This document shows positions 1 to 8,723 of a stretch of DNA of 64,000 nt, piece by piece. Under the pieces are notes generated by a model, which saw only the letters and a list, made by a program, of their open reading frames with translations, was not told the origin of the DNA and made no database searches. The translations under genes and the position numbers were made by a program. Within the stretch, counting starts at the first letter, position 1. Every line of letters begins with the position of its first letter. This stretch comes from Nocardioides psychrotolerans. GTDB lineage: Bacteria; Actinomycetota; Actinomycetes; Propionibacteriales; Nocardioidaceae. The stretch lies in the NCBI RefSeq assembly GCF_900113685.1, contig NZ_FOQG01000017.1, positions 19,628 through 83,627 on the forward strand, written 5' to 3'.

Positions 1-58
1 GCCCCTGAGACGTGGCTACGATGTGGGCTGCTGTCCACCGAGAGGTCCCTGTAACCCC

Positions 59-973
59 ATGACGCAAACGCATGCCGACTACCAGCTGAGCCAGCTCGAC
101 CAGCTGGAGGCGGAGTCGATCCACATCATCCGTGAGGTCGCCGCCGAGTTCGAGAAGCCCGTCCTGATGTTCTCCGGGGGCAAGGACTCCATCGTGATGC
201 TCCGCCTGGCGGAGAAGGCGTTCTACCCGGCCAAGATCCCCTTTCCCCTGCTCCAGGTCGACACGGGTTACGACTTCCCCGAGGTCCTCGACTGCCGCGA
301 CAGGTGGGTCGACCGGACCGGCGTGCGCCTGATCGTCGCCAGCGTCGAGGAGGCGATCGCCAACGGCATCGTCATCGAGGACGGCAAGACCAGCCGCAAC
401 CGGCACCAGACCGGCACCCTGCTCAACGCCCTCGAGGAGGGTGGCTTCACCGCCGCCTTCGGCGGCGGGCGCAGGGATGAGGAGAAGGCCCGCGCCAAGG
501 AGCGCGTTTACTCCCACCGCGACGAGTTCGGCCAGTGGGACCCCAAGATGCAGCGCCCTGAGCTGTGGAGCCTCTACAACGGGCGCCTCCACGCGGGCGA
601 GCACATGCGGATCTTCCCGATCTCCAACTGGACCGAGCTCGACATCTGGGACTACCTCGGCCGCGAGGGCATCGAGATCCCCACCATTTATTTCTCCCAC
701 CAGCGCCGTGTCTTCGAGCGCGACGGGATGCTGTTGAGCGAGAGCGACTTCAACCCCACCAAGGCAGGCGAGAGCGTCGAGGAGCGCACCGTCCGCTTCC
801 GCACCGTCGGCGACCTGACCCTCACCGGATGCGTCGAGAGCACCGCCAGCACCATTCCCGAGATCATCGACGAGGTCGCCATCGCCCGCGTCACCGAACG
901 AGGCGCCACCCGTGGCGACGACCGATTCTCCGAAGCAGCCATGGAGGACCGCAAGAAGGAAGGCTACTTCTGA
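59..973 (+). CDS. cysD: Sulfate adenylyltransferase subunit 2
   Basis: This is the small catalytic subunit of ATP sulfurylase, which with CysN converts sulfate and ATP to adenosine 5'-phosphosulfate in the cytoplasm. The protein has 304 residues and carries the PP-loop motif SGGKDS near residue 40, followed by the conserved QVDTGYDFPEV and FPISNWTELDIW segments typical of CysD. I chose the ATG at 59 because the product then begins MTQTHADYQLSQLDQLE, as in homologs; the upstream ATG at 23 adds a Cys/Pro-rich tail that is not family-like. Its stop shares one base with the cysN start (TGATG), so the two are translationally coupled. What lies upstream, such as a CysC kinase, a CysH or a sulfotransferase, is outside the window. 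Confidence 0.95.
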   Translation: MTQTHADYQLSQLDQLEAESIHIIREVAAEFEKPVLMFSGGKDSIVMLRLAEKAFYPAKIPFPLLQVDTGYDFPEVLDCRDRWVDRTGVRLIVASVEEAIANGIVIEDGKTSRNRHQTGTLLNALEEGGFTAAFGGGRRDEEKARAKERVYSHRDEFGQWDPKMQRPELWSLYNGRLHAGEHMRIFPISNWTELDIWDYLGREGIEIPTIYFSHQRRVFERDGMLLSESDFNPTKAGESVEERTVRFRTVGDLTLTGCVESTASTIPEIIDEVAIARVTERGATRGDDRFSEAAMEDRKKEGYF

Positions 974-2223
974 TGGATCTGCTCCGTTTCGCCACCGCCG
1001 GCTCCGTCGATGACGGCAAGTCGACGCTCATCGGGCGACTGCTGCTCGACTCCAAGTCGATCTTCGAGGACCAGCTCGAAGCCGTCGAGGCCACCAGCGC
1101 CTCGAAGGGCTACGACTACACCGACCTGGCCCTGCTGACCGACGGTCTACGCTCCGAGCGCGAGCAGGGCATCACGATCGATGTCGCCTACCGCTACTTC
1201 GCCACCCCGGCGCGCAAGTTCATCATCGCCGACACCCCGGGCCACGTTCAATACACCCGCAACATGGTCACCGGTGCCTCGACCGCCGACCTCGGCCTGG
1301 TGCTCGTCGACGCCCGACAGGGCCTCACCGAGCAGTCGCGCCGCCACGCGGTGATCCTCTCCCTGCTCCGGGTCCCCCACCTGGTGCTCTGCGTCAACAA
1401 GATGGACCTCGTCGACTTCTCCCAGGAGGTCTACGACAAGATCCACGCCGAGTTCCGCGCGTTCGCCACCAAGCTCAACATCCCCGACCTCGAGGTCATC
1501 CCGATCTCCGCGCTCGCCGGTGACAACGTGGTCAACCGCTCCGAGAACATGGACTGGTATTCCGGCCCCACGCTCATGCACCACCTCGAGCACATCCACG
1601 TCGCCTCCGACCGCGATCTCGTCGACGTCCGCTTCCCGGTCCAGTTCGTCGTGCGCCCCAAGTCCGACGAGCACCACGACTACCGCGGCTACGGCGGCAT
1701 GGTCGCTGGCGGCGTTATGAAGCCGGGCGACGAGGTCGTCGTCCTGCCGAGCGGCATGACGTCCAAGATTGCCGGCATCGACCTCTTTGACAAGGAGATC
1801 GCCGAGGCCTTCCCGCCGATGTCGGTGACCGTCCGCCTCGAGGACGACGTCGACGTCTCCCGCGGCGACATGATCGCCCGCCCTGCCAACGCTCCCAAGC
1901 CGAGCCAGGACATCGACGCGATGATCTGCTGGATGACCAACGAGCCACTCAAGCCCCGACAGAAGCTGGCCATCAAGCACACCACCCGGACCGCTCGTGC
2001 CCTCGTCAAGGACATCCAATACCGCCTGGACATCAACACCCTGCACCGCGACCAGGAGACCAAGGAGCTCGGTCTCAACGAGATCGGCCGCGTCCAGTTG
2101 CGCACCACGGTGCCGCTGCTGTGCGACCCCTACTCCAAGAACCGCACCACCGGCTCCTTCATCCTCATCGACGAGGCCACCGGCATCACCGTCGGCGCTG
2201 GCATGATCAACAACGCCAGCTGA
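973..2223 (+). CDS. cysN: Sulfate adenylyltransferase subunit 1 (GTPase)
   Basis: This is the GTPase subunit that drives APS synthesis by CysD through GTP hydrolysis. The 416-residue protein has all expected EF-Tu-like motifs: the P-loop GSVDDGKST at about residues 10-18, DTPGH (G3) and NKMD (G4), followed by the beta-barrel domains. It stops at the end of the CysN part, so there is no fused C-terminal CysC (APS kinase) domain, unlike the long CysNC proteins of many mycobacteria. The start at 973 is fixed by the overlap with the cysD stop. About 145 bases separate it from the next gene, which belongs to the polysaccharide locus. Whether APS here feeds assimilation or sulfation cannot be decided from this window. 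Confidence 0.95.
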   Translation: MDLLRFATAGSVDDGKSTLIGRLLLDSKSIFEDQLEAVEATSASKGYDYTDLALLTDGLRSEREQGITIDVAYRYFATPARKFIIADTPGHVQYTRNMVTGASTADLGLVLVDARQGLTEQSRRHAVILSLLRVPHLVLCVNKMDLVDFSQEVYDKIHAEFRAFATKLNIPDLEVIPISALAGDNVVNRSENMDWYSGPTLMHHLEHIHVASDRDLVDVRFPVQFVVRPKSDEHHDYRGYGGMVAGGVMKPGDEVVVLPSGMTSKIAGIDLFDKEIAEAFPPMSVTVRLEDDVDVSRGDMIARPANAPKPSQDIDAMICWMTNEPLKPRQKLAIKHTTRTARALVKDIQYRLDINTLHRDQETKELGLNEIGRVQLRTTVPLLCDPYSKNRTTGSFILIDEATGITVGAGMINNAS

Positions 2224-2369
2224 CCATCGACTCCGCGAGCAGCGTTATCGTCTTCGGCGCATTCGTTACCTGCACGACACGAAGGCTGGCGAGGTCAGTC
2301 GCGGGTCTCGCGTAGCGTCATGTCCATCGGGCACACACGTCCTGAAGTGATCACAAGGAGTCGACTCGC

Positions 2370-3266
2370 ATGAAGGTCTACGTCGCGGGCAGCGGTGGCA
2401 TGCTTGGACACGCAGTCCACAAAGTCTTCAGTGAGAAGCACGACGTCGAATGCTCCGACATCGACGTCAACGACGAGTGGCTCTCCTACCTCGACTTCCG
2501 GGACTTCCAGGCCTACGACAGCGCGGTGACTGCCTTCCAGCCGGATCTCCTGATCCACCTGGGCGCCCACACCAGTCTGGAGTACTGCGAGGAGAACAAG
2601 GAGGACGCCTACCTCACCAACACCGTGAGCGTCGAGCACGCGGCGACCCTCGCCAACAAGTACGACGTCCCGCTGGTCTACATCTCCACTGCGGGCATCT
2701 TCGACGGCCAGCAGCTGACCTACGACGACTGGGACAAGCCGAACCCCCTCGGTGTCTACGCGCGTTCAAAATACCTCGGTGAGGTCCTCGTGCAGCAGCG
2801 GGTCTCGCGACACTTCATCTGCCGTGCCGGCTGGATGATGGGCGGCGGTCCTGCGAAGGACAAGAAGTTCATCATGAAGATCATGAAGCAGCTCAAGGCT
2901 GGCGCCACCGAGCTGTCCGTGGTCGACGACAAGCTGGGCACCCCCACCTACACGATCGACTTCGCCACCAACCTGGAGGCCTTGGCCACCAGCGAGCACT
3001 ACGGGCTCTACAACATGGTGTGCGGCGGCGAGACCGGCCGCTTCGAGGTGGCCGTCGAGCTGGTCAAGGCGCTCGGCCTGGCGGACAGTGTCAAGGTGGT
3101 GCCGGTGAACTCCGACCACTTCAAGGAGGAGTACTTCGCGCCACGTCCTCCGTCCGAACGTCTCATCAACTACAAGCTCGATCTCCTGGACATGAACCTC
3201 ATGCGGGACTGGCGAGTCTCGCTCGCCGAGTATGTCGAGGACTACTTCGACGGATACCTCGACTAG
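2370..3266 (+). CDS. NAD(P)-dependent sugar-nucleotide reductase, RmlD-like SDR
   Basis: This extended short-chain dehydrogenase of 298 residues is most like RmlD/dTDP-4-dehydrorhamnose reductase. The Rossmann motif GSGGMLG is at residues 7-13. A conserved LIHLGAHTSLEYCE segment follows, then the catalytic YARSKYLGE (YxxxK) and a C-terminal RPPSERLINYKL segment, typical of proteins that reduce a 4-keto sugar nucleotide. A good ribosome binding site (aaggag, 2355-2360) sits 9 bases before the ATG. It is followed after 2 bases by a glycosyltransferase, so it likely acts in the polysaccharide locus. No RmlA, RmlB or RmlC is present in the window, so the substrate is uncertain. Confidence 0.8.
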   Translation: MKVYVAGSGGMLGHAVHKVFSEKHDVECSDIDVNDEWLSYLDFRDFQAYDSAVTAFQPDLLIHLGAHTSLEYCEENKEDAYLTNTVSVEHAATLANKYDVPLVYISTAGIFDGQQLTYDDWDKPNPLGVYARSKYLGEVLVQQRVSRHFICRAGWMMGGGPAKDKKFIMKIMKQLKAGATELSVVDDKLGTPTYTIDFATNLEALATSEHYGLYNMVCGGETGRFEVAVELVKALGLADSVKVVPVNSDHFKEEYFAPRPPSERLINYKLDLLDMNLMRDWRVSLAEYVEDYFDGYLD

Positions 3267-3268
3267 GC

Positions 3269-4399
3269 ATGGCGCCACCGTCCCGCCCTTCCCTGCGCAT
3301 CGCATCCTTCGGCTTCCGCAGCCTGCCCCCGCGAGAGGGTAGTGCCGGCGCCGACAAGTTCGCAGTTGAGCTACTTCCTCGCTTGGCCGCTCGCGGCCAT
3401 CGGGTCGTCGCCTACAACCGCGGCTACTTCGGTGAAGCCCGGATCGCCCCGCATGACTTCCGGGGCGTCACCGTGCGCACGATCCGTACCTTCCGGCGTT
3501 CCGGTCTCGAGGCGCTCTGGCACTCCTTGCGCGTCGCCGTCGACATCATCGCCTTCAACAGGGCCGACGTCGTGCACATGCAGAACGGCGGGAACAGCCC
3601 GTTCGGACTCCTCCTGCGGGTCTTCGGCAAGCGCACGGTCCTCACAGAGGACGGATTGGAGTGGGAGCGCGACAAGTGGTCCGCGCTCGGCAAGCTCTAC
3701 CTGCGCGCCACCACGGCCCTCACCGGACGGGTTCACAGCGCCGTAGCCTTCGACAACGTCTTTGCGAAAGAGTACTTCGAGGAACGGTTCGGCAAGCAGT
3801 ACGACCTCATCGCCTACGGCTCTGACGTCGACTACGACGCCAGTGGACTGGAGGTGCTGGATCGCCTCGGCCTGGAGCCTGGCGGGTATTTCCTCTTCGT
3901 CGGGCGCTTCATTCCGGACAAGGGCCTGCACTACCTGGTGCCGGCCTTCGAACGACTGGACACCAAGAAGCAGCTGGTCATGGTGGGGGGCTCCAAGCCG
4001 CGTTCGGAGTACGAGGACGGTCTGCGCGAGACGACAGACCCACGCATCCTGATGCCCGGCTACCTCTACGGGCCGGAGGTGCACGCCCTGATGAGCAACT
4101 GCTACGCCTACGTCCAGCCGTCAGACCTCGAAGGCCTCTCACCCGTGATCCTCGAGAGCTCGTTCCTCGGCGCGCCCATCATCTGTTCCGACATCGAGAC
4201 CAACCGCTTCATCCTGGGCGACCTGGGGATCTACTTCCGTCAGGGGGACGCGGCAGATCTCGAGCGGACCCTCGGCATCGCCGTGGAGGACCGACGCGCG
4301 CTGCGTGACCAGGCAGCAGCTCAGCGAGCCCACATCGTCGCGAACTTCTCCTGGGAGAGTGTCGTCGACGCCTACGAGGGCCTCCTCCGGGGTGTCTAG
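3269..4399 (+). CDS. GT4 family glycosyltransferase
   Basis: This 376-residue GT-B fold glycosyltransferase begins with a family-like N terminus (SLPPREGSAGADKFAVEL) and has the C-terminal nucleotide-sugar region FLFVGRFIPDKGLHYL followed by the PSDLEGLSPVILE segment that carries the EX7E retaining-transferase motif. It probably adds a sugar to a lipid-linked repeat unit at the cytoplasmic membrane face. The start at 3269 lies two bases after the preceding stop, so the genes are co-transcribed. It converges with the next minus-strand gene with only 21 bases between stops. Donor and acceptor cannot be read from sequence alone. Confidence 0.85.
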   Translation: MAPPSRPSLRIASFGFRSLPPREGSAGADKFAVELLPRLAARGHRVVAYNRGYFGEARIAPHDFRGVTVRTIRTFRRSGLEALWHSLRVAVDIIAFNRADVVHMQNGGNSPFGLLLRVFGKRTVLTEDGLEWERDKWSALGKLYLRATTALTGRVHSAVAFDNVFAKEYFEERFGKQYDLIAYGSDVDYDASGLEVLDRLGLEPGGYFLFVGRFIPDKGLHYLVPAFERLDTKKQLVMVGGSKPRSEYEDGLRETTDPRILMPGYLYGPEVHALMSNCYAYVQPSDLEGLSPVILESSFLGAPIICSDIETNRFILGDLGIYFRQGDAADLERTLGIAVEDRRALRDQAAAQRAHIVANFSWESVVDAYEGLLRGV

Positions 4400-4420
4400 C
4401 AAGGCACAGTGGGCCTGCAG

Positions 4421-5512
4421 TCACTCGGCCAGCAAGAAGGTGGCCATCTGAGGGACGATCGTCCGCCACGCGAGCCTGTCATCGAGGATCTGGGGCGTCG
4501 TTTGGTGCTGCATGTCAGCGATCCCCTCCAAGAGCGATCGTGCGGAGAGGGTGCCGGTGAGCAGCCGACCTTCCGGGGGCAGTTCGGTGCGGATGTCGCC
4601 CACGTCGGTCGCAAGGACAGGCACCTCGAATGCGATGGCGAGCTTGAGCACTCCGCTGGTCGATCCCTCGAGATAGGGCAACACCACGACGTCTGCTGCT
4701 CGGAAGTACTTCTGGACGTCACGATGAGGCACTCGACCCAAGTCGACCCGCAGCCTCGGCAGCACCTCGTCACCCCGCACCACAGCACGCAGTTGGGGAG
4801 ACTGGGCCGAGACGAAGTCCTGACCTGCGGCCAGGAACAGCAGGGCCGGGTCGGTGCTCTCGCGTGCAGCCTCGACGAAGAACTCGAGCCCCTTGCGCTC
4901 CTCCAGGTTGCCGAAGAAGAGCGCCACCCGGTGAGCTGGGTCGATGCCCAACGCGGCTCGCGCCTCAGCGCGCGTCAGGTGATCGACGTCGAAGATGTCG
5001 TAGCGACCATGAGGCACGACCAGCACCGCACCATCGACTCCCACCTCCCTCAACCGTGACTCCGCGTCCTCCGAGTGCACGATGAGCTTGGGGAAGGAAC
5101 GGTAGTAGAAGTGCAGGGAGGCCGTTGCCAGCCTCCCGCCAGCATGCGGGACAACGTCGTGAACCACCACCGCCACAACAACGCCACGTCGTCTGAGGTA
5201 TCGCACCGCAAGCGCGTCGAGAAAGGAAAGCTTAAGCGGACCTTGAAACACGACCGAGCAGGCGTTCAAACGGGGGACGCGCCGCAAGAACCGCAACAGG
5301 TCTTGGAGGTAGTGGCGCGACCGACGGAACGCGGTCTCGACTGGGACGCCCAGGTCGCGGTAGAAGGGCTCGATCGAATCCGCCGTCATGAGCAACACGT
5401 CGTGCGCGGGTGTGAGCTCACGGCACATCGACACGGAGTAGTCAGTCAAGCCAGAGTTGCCGGTGAAGCACACGACCACCACAGGGGTGCCTGAGCCGGC
5501 GCCCGGCGTCAT
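4421..5512 (-). CDS. Glycosyltransferase, GT4-like
   Basis: This 363-residue glycosyltransferase starts at an ATG overlapping the stop of the upstream gene by ATGA. Recognisable parts are the N-terminal VVVVCFTGNSGLTDYS Rossmann strand, LFFGNLEERKGLEFF in the second lobe, and DVVVLPYLEGSTSGVLKLA, where the EX7E-like region has only its first Glu clearly placed. The frame is open far upstream of the chosen start, but that part is unlike protein and overlaps the neighbour. It probably acts in repeat-unit assembly with the coupled gene at 5509-6771. Confidence 0.8.
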   Translation of the reverse strand: MTPGAGSGTPVVVVCFTGNSGLTDYSVSMCRELTPAHDVLLMTADSIEPFYRDLGVPVETAFRRSRHYLQDLLRFLRRVPRLNACSVVFQGPLKLSFLDALAVRYLRRRGVVVAVVVHDVVPHAGGRLATASLHFYYRSFPKLIVHSEDAESRLREVGVDGAVLVVPHGRYDIFDVDHLTRAEARAALGIDPAHRVALFFGNLEERKGLEFFVEAARESTDPALLFLAAGQDFVSAQSPQLRAVVRGDEVLPRLRVDLGRVPHRDVQKYFRAADVVVLPYLEGSTSGVLKLAIAFEVPVLATDVGDIRTELPPEGRLLTGTLSARSLLEGIADMQHQTTPQILDDRLAWRTIVPQMATFLLAE

Positions 5513-6771
5513 CTGCTCGCTGCGCACAGGTCCTGCGCTTCGCCATAGAGTTCTTCCAGTCGCGACAGGTGCTGAGCGTCGGTGACGAAACGACGAGCCA
5601 CGGCGTCGAGGAGGTCCGGCTGTCCGGCCCTCCCGGAGTCGATCTCTCTCGTGATCGCCTGAGCGAGACCATCGACGTCGCCGGCCGGAAAGACCGCCCC
5701 GGTCGCTGCCTCCACCATCTCGGGGAGCCCGCCCTGGTCGCTCACGATGGCCGGCACTCCGTGCTGCAGGCTCTCGCGCACGGTGTAGGGGCTGTTCTCC
5801 GCCCATTTGGACGGATGCACCGTAACGATCGACGAGGCGAGGATCTCTGTCAGGGACTCGCGTTCGTATCGCCCACAGAACTCGACGCGCTCGACGCCCA
5901 GCGCCGCTTCCCGCAGGCGGGGTTCGTCCGCCCCACTGCCGTAGAGCTTGAGCCGCGCATCCGGTCGGTGACGGGAGACATGCGGCCAGGCGTGGATCAG
6001 GGTGTCCACCCCCTTCTCCACCGACAAGCGGCCGATGTACGTCACATCCTGGCGGTCTGGCCGATGCGATCCTGGCAGATGGGCCGTGTCCCCCCACGAC
6101 AGGTCGAGGTAACGCACCCTGCCGCGGACCGGGCTACCTCGTCCCTCGAGGAGGTCGGCCATGAAGTGTGACGGCGCGTGCACGATCCCGGAGTTGCGTC
6201 GCCAGACCCCGTTCGAGACAGGGAGCTCCGCTGCAGCGACGATGGAACTGGCCAGGGAGCCCTTCACGCACTGGGTCTCGATGATGCTCCTCACCCTCTG
6301 GCTCGTGGTGGCATCGACGCACTTGACGCACGGCTGCCCGCGCCCGTCGTCCCAGAGCCGCTGGTTGGAGCAGACGAACTTGTACTCGTGCGCTGTGGTC
6401 AGTGTGGGAACAGCGCGACGGGTCGCCGCGCGCACGACGCTGGGAGTGAGCTGGTAGCAGGTGCTCTGAAAGTGGACAACATCTGGTCGGAAGGCGTCGA
6501 GCGCCTCCTCCATCACACGAGCGGCAGAGAATGAGTAGATGGAGGTTGCTGCGCTCCTGACCTTGGTCGCCACGGACCCGTAGTAGTCTCGGCTCGGCGA
6601 CAGGAACAGGGGCCCTTGCAGGTCTGGCATCACGCGGTCACCGTCAGGAGGGTTCATGCCGAAGAACGCCAACTCGTGGCCTTCGCGCTCGAGGTGCCGT
6701 CCTAACCACGAGATATAGGTCTCGACTCCGCCGACGTGGTGAAGGAACTTGCTTGCGACCAGGACTCTCAC
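5509..6771 (-). CDS. GT4 family glycosyltransferase
   Basis: This 420-residue GT-B protein has the classic start MRVLVASKFLHHVGGVETYI, in which the GG loop contacts the acceptor. It also has VTYIGRLSVEKGVDTLI and a C-terminal VHPSKWAENSPYTVRESLQ segment corresponding to the donor-binding motif. Between residues about 130 and 170 is a Cys-containing stretch (CSNQRLWDDGRGQPCVKC) seen in a subset of GT4 enzymes. It is the first gene of a two-gene minus-strand unit with an ATGA overlap to the next gene, and it diverges from the flippase gene. Confidence 0.87.
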   Translation of the reverse strand: MRVLVASKFLHHVGGVETYISWLGRHLEREGHELAFFGMNPPDGDRVMPDLQGPLFLSPSRDYYGSVATKVRSAATSIYSFSAARVMEEALDAFRPDVVHFQSTCYQLTPSVVRAATRRAVPTLTTAHEYKFVCSNQRLWDDGRGQPCVKCVDATTSQRVRSIIETQCVKGSLASSIVAAAELPVSNGVWRRNSGIVHAPSHFMADLLEGRGSPVRGRVRYLDLSWGDTAHLPGSHRPDRQDVTYIGRLSVEKGVDTLIHAWPHVSRHRPDARLKLYGSGADEPRLREAALGVERVEFCGRYERESLTEILASSIVTVHPSKWAENSPYTVRESLQHGVPAIVSDQGGLPEMVEAATGAVFPAGDVDGLAQAITREIDSGRAGQPDLLDAVARRFVTDAQHLSRLEELYGEAQDLCAASR

Positions 6772-7074
6772 CGCTGAGCACCCTTGGCGGGGTCAGGGGA
6801 ACTGCCTTTGAGCCGTGCACGTTCCAGGGCGTCACCATTGTCAGTCACGCGCGCCATTATGCAGACCACCGAGGCGCCGGCGAAGTCGCACTGCTGACAA
6901 TCGGGGCACCAGCTGCAGGCAAGTGAGGCCTCGGTCATCATCCATGGAACCTGTCTCCCGATTCGAGGCACAGAATCGACCCCGCGCGGGGTCCAGGCCG
7001 CCTGGGTTCGAGATGATGTCGTCACACTCGTGCAATCGGACAGGACGAACGCGCTCGATGATGGGACCCAGGTG
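6772..7074. other. Intergenic region between divergent genes
   Basis: About 300 bases separate the minus-strand glycosyltransferase from the plus-strand flippase. No gene is supported here; short open frames on both strands lack family-like sequence. It must hold the promoters for both directions, but I see no clear -10/-35 pair or operator that I would defend. Confidence 0.4.
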
Positions 7075-8541
7075 ATGAAGCGATCGCGCGGAGCATCTGT
7101 CTCCAAGAGTCACCCTGATGTTTCATCCAGCGACGGAGGACCCGGCACTCGTACGACATGGACGGCAGCGAGCTACACCCTCGTGGCCGCCGCGCAGAAG
7201 GCCAGCGGCTTCATCCTGCTCGTCGCCTTCACGCGGGTCCTGTCCCCCTCCGACTACGGCCAGGTGGCCCTCTTGACGGCGGTTGGGTCGCTGTTGGTCA
7301 TGTTCCTGACTCTCGGTCTCGAGCCGCGGATCACCTATGCCTACTTCCGAGCAGGGGATGAGCTGGCCGACTACCTCCGGGTAGCGAGGAGGGTCACGTT
7401 CTATGTCCCGCTCGTCCTCGCGGCGAGCTTGGCCGCCGTTCTCGCCCTCGTCCCCATTCCGTTGCAAGGCGCCTGGATCCTGCAGTGTGTGGGCTCGTGC
7501 CTTCTGGCGGCGGGCACGACGTACGCCTATGCAGTGCTGCGTGCGTCGAGACAGGTCGTCCCCTATGCCACCTTGGCCTTGACGATCCTGGCCACCCAGG
7601 TGGGGACGCGTGTGCTGATGGTCGCCGTGCTGCAATGGGGCCCTACGGGCTGGGCGGCCGGGGACCTGGTCGCGGGACTTGTTGCCATCGCCGTCAGCCA
7701 GTTGGCGCTTCGACGCCTCCACACCCCGGGCTCCCGCAACCCGAAGTACACGGCGTGGTCAGTCACCAGGGAGGGCCTTCCACTGGTCCCGCACTACCTG
7801 GCCCAGTGGGGCCTCTCGCTCAGCGACCGACTCATCCTCGCCATGTTCGTGTCGAGCGCACTTGTCGGTGTCTACTCAGCCATTTACCAGATCGCCGCTG
7901 TCACGAGCCTGGTGCTCAACGAGGTGAGCCGGGCCTTCATGCCCCTTTATGCCAAGAATCCACCTGGCTCGGCCCACATACCTCGCATCGTCAGGAGCCA
8001 CCTCAAGGTGTCGTTCGTCGTGCACGGTGTCTTCCTCGTTGCGGGCTTCGCTGCGATCGAGGTGATCCTGCCTCCAGCCTTTCGTTCTCACGACGAGATC
8101 TTCCCCCTGCTCTCCCTGGGCGCTCTGGCCTACGGTCTCTACTTCATCCCCATGAACGGCCTGACTCTGATCTCTGGCATCACTTCGCGGGCTCCGGTGA
8201 TCTCCCTGACGGCCCTCACCCTCAATGTCGGCCTCAACCTCACTCTCAACAGCATCTGGGGCCTGTGGGGGGCGGTTGTCGGGACCGCTCTCGGATACTC
8301 CACCCTGGCCGGCACGGCACTGTGGTTCGAGGCCAGGACCCGCGCAATCCCGTGGCAGGACCTCCTGCGGAGGCAGCCCTGGACCAACAGTGCCTATCTA
8401 CTACTGGTGTCGGCCACCCTGGCCGCAACCTGGCCCGGCACGATCCGAGTCGTTGCGCTCAGCACCGTGTCATGTGTCGTGGTCGCCTTGGCCGTCAGCA
8501 CACTTCGGGACGAACGGCGCCGCTTGCGGTTTGCTCGGTGA
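7075..8541 (+). CDS. Oligosaccharide flippase family protein (Wzx-like)
   Basis: This polytopic membrane protein of about 488 residues is of the polysaccharide/lipid-linked oligosaccharide flippase (MATE/MVF-like) family. It opens with the typical SGFILLVAFTRVLSPSDYGQ segment, followed by about 12-14 hydrophobic helices and mid-protein LSLSDRLILAMFVSSALVGV, characteristic of Wzx-type exporters. It would move lipid-linked repeat units across the membrane. The start is uncertain: ATG 7075 is chosen, GTG 7030 and GTG 7072 are alternatives, and none has a strong ribosome binding site. It lies in the glycan locus, together with a Wzy/ligase-like gene and a tyrosine autokinase, which suggests a Wzx/Wzy-type pathway. 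Confidence 0.85.
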   Translation: MKRSRGASVSKSHPDVSSSDGGPGTRTTWTAASYTLVAAAQKASGFILLVAFTRVLSPSDYGQVALLTAVGSLLVMFLTLGLEPRITYAYFRAGDELADYLRVARRVTFYVPLVLAASLAAVLALVPIPLQGAWILQCVGSCLLAAGTTYAYAVLRASRQVVPYATLALTILATQVGTRVLMVAVLQWGPTGWAAGDLVAGLVAIAVSQLALRRLHTPGSRNPKYTAWSVTREGLPLVPHYLAQWGLSLSDRLILAMFVSSALVGVYSAIYQIAAVTSLVLNEVSRAFMPLYAKNPPGSAHIPRIVRSHLKVSFVVHGVFLVAGFAAIEVILPPAFRSHDEIFPLLSLGALAYGLYFIPMNGLTLISGITSRAPVISLTALTLNVGLNLTLNSIWGLWGAVVGTALGYSTLAGTALWFEARTRAIPWQDLLRRQPWTNSAYLLLVSATLAATWPGTIRVVALSTVSCVVVALAVSTLRDERRRLRFAR

Positions 8542-8723
8542 GCCACACGCGGGTCAGCGCCGGGCGTCCTCACGATAGGCTCCTGCCTGGCAGTTGGCGG
8601 TCGCCGAACGCATGTGCGAGCGCCACCTCCCAGGGTCCTCGCGACCCGGAGACTGCGCGGCTCACAGGGCAGTGAGTGTCATCCCGGACAAGGGGACTAC
8701 GAGCACCAGGTCATGGAAAGGTC

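Noticed and set aside
565..972. Extended start for cysN inside cysD
   Set aside because: The translation before residue MDLLRFATAG is an out-of-frame shadow of cysD; the TGATG overlap gives the true start.
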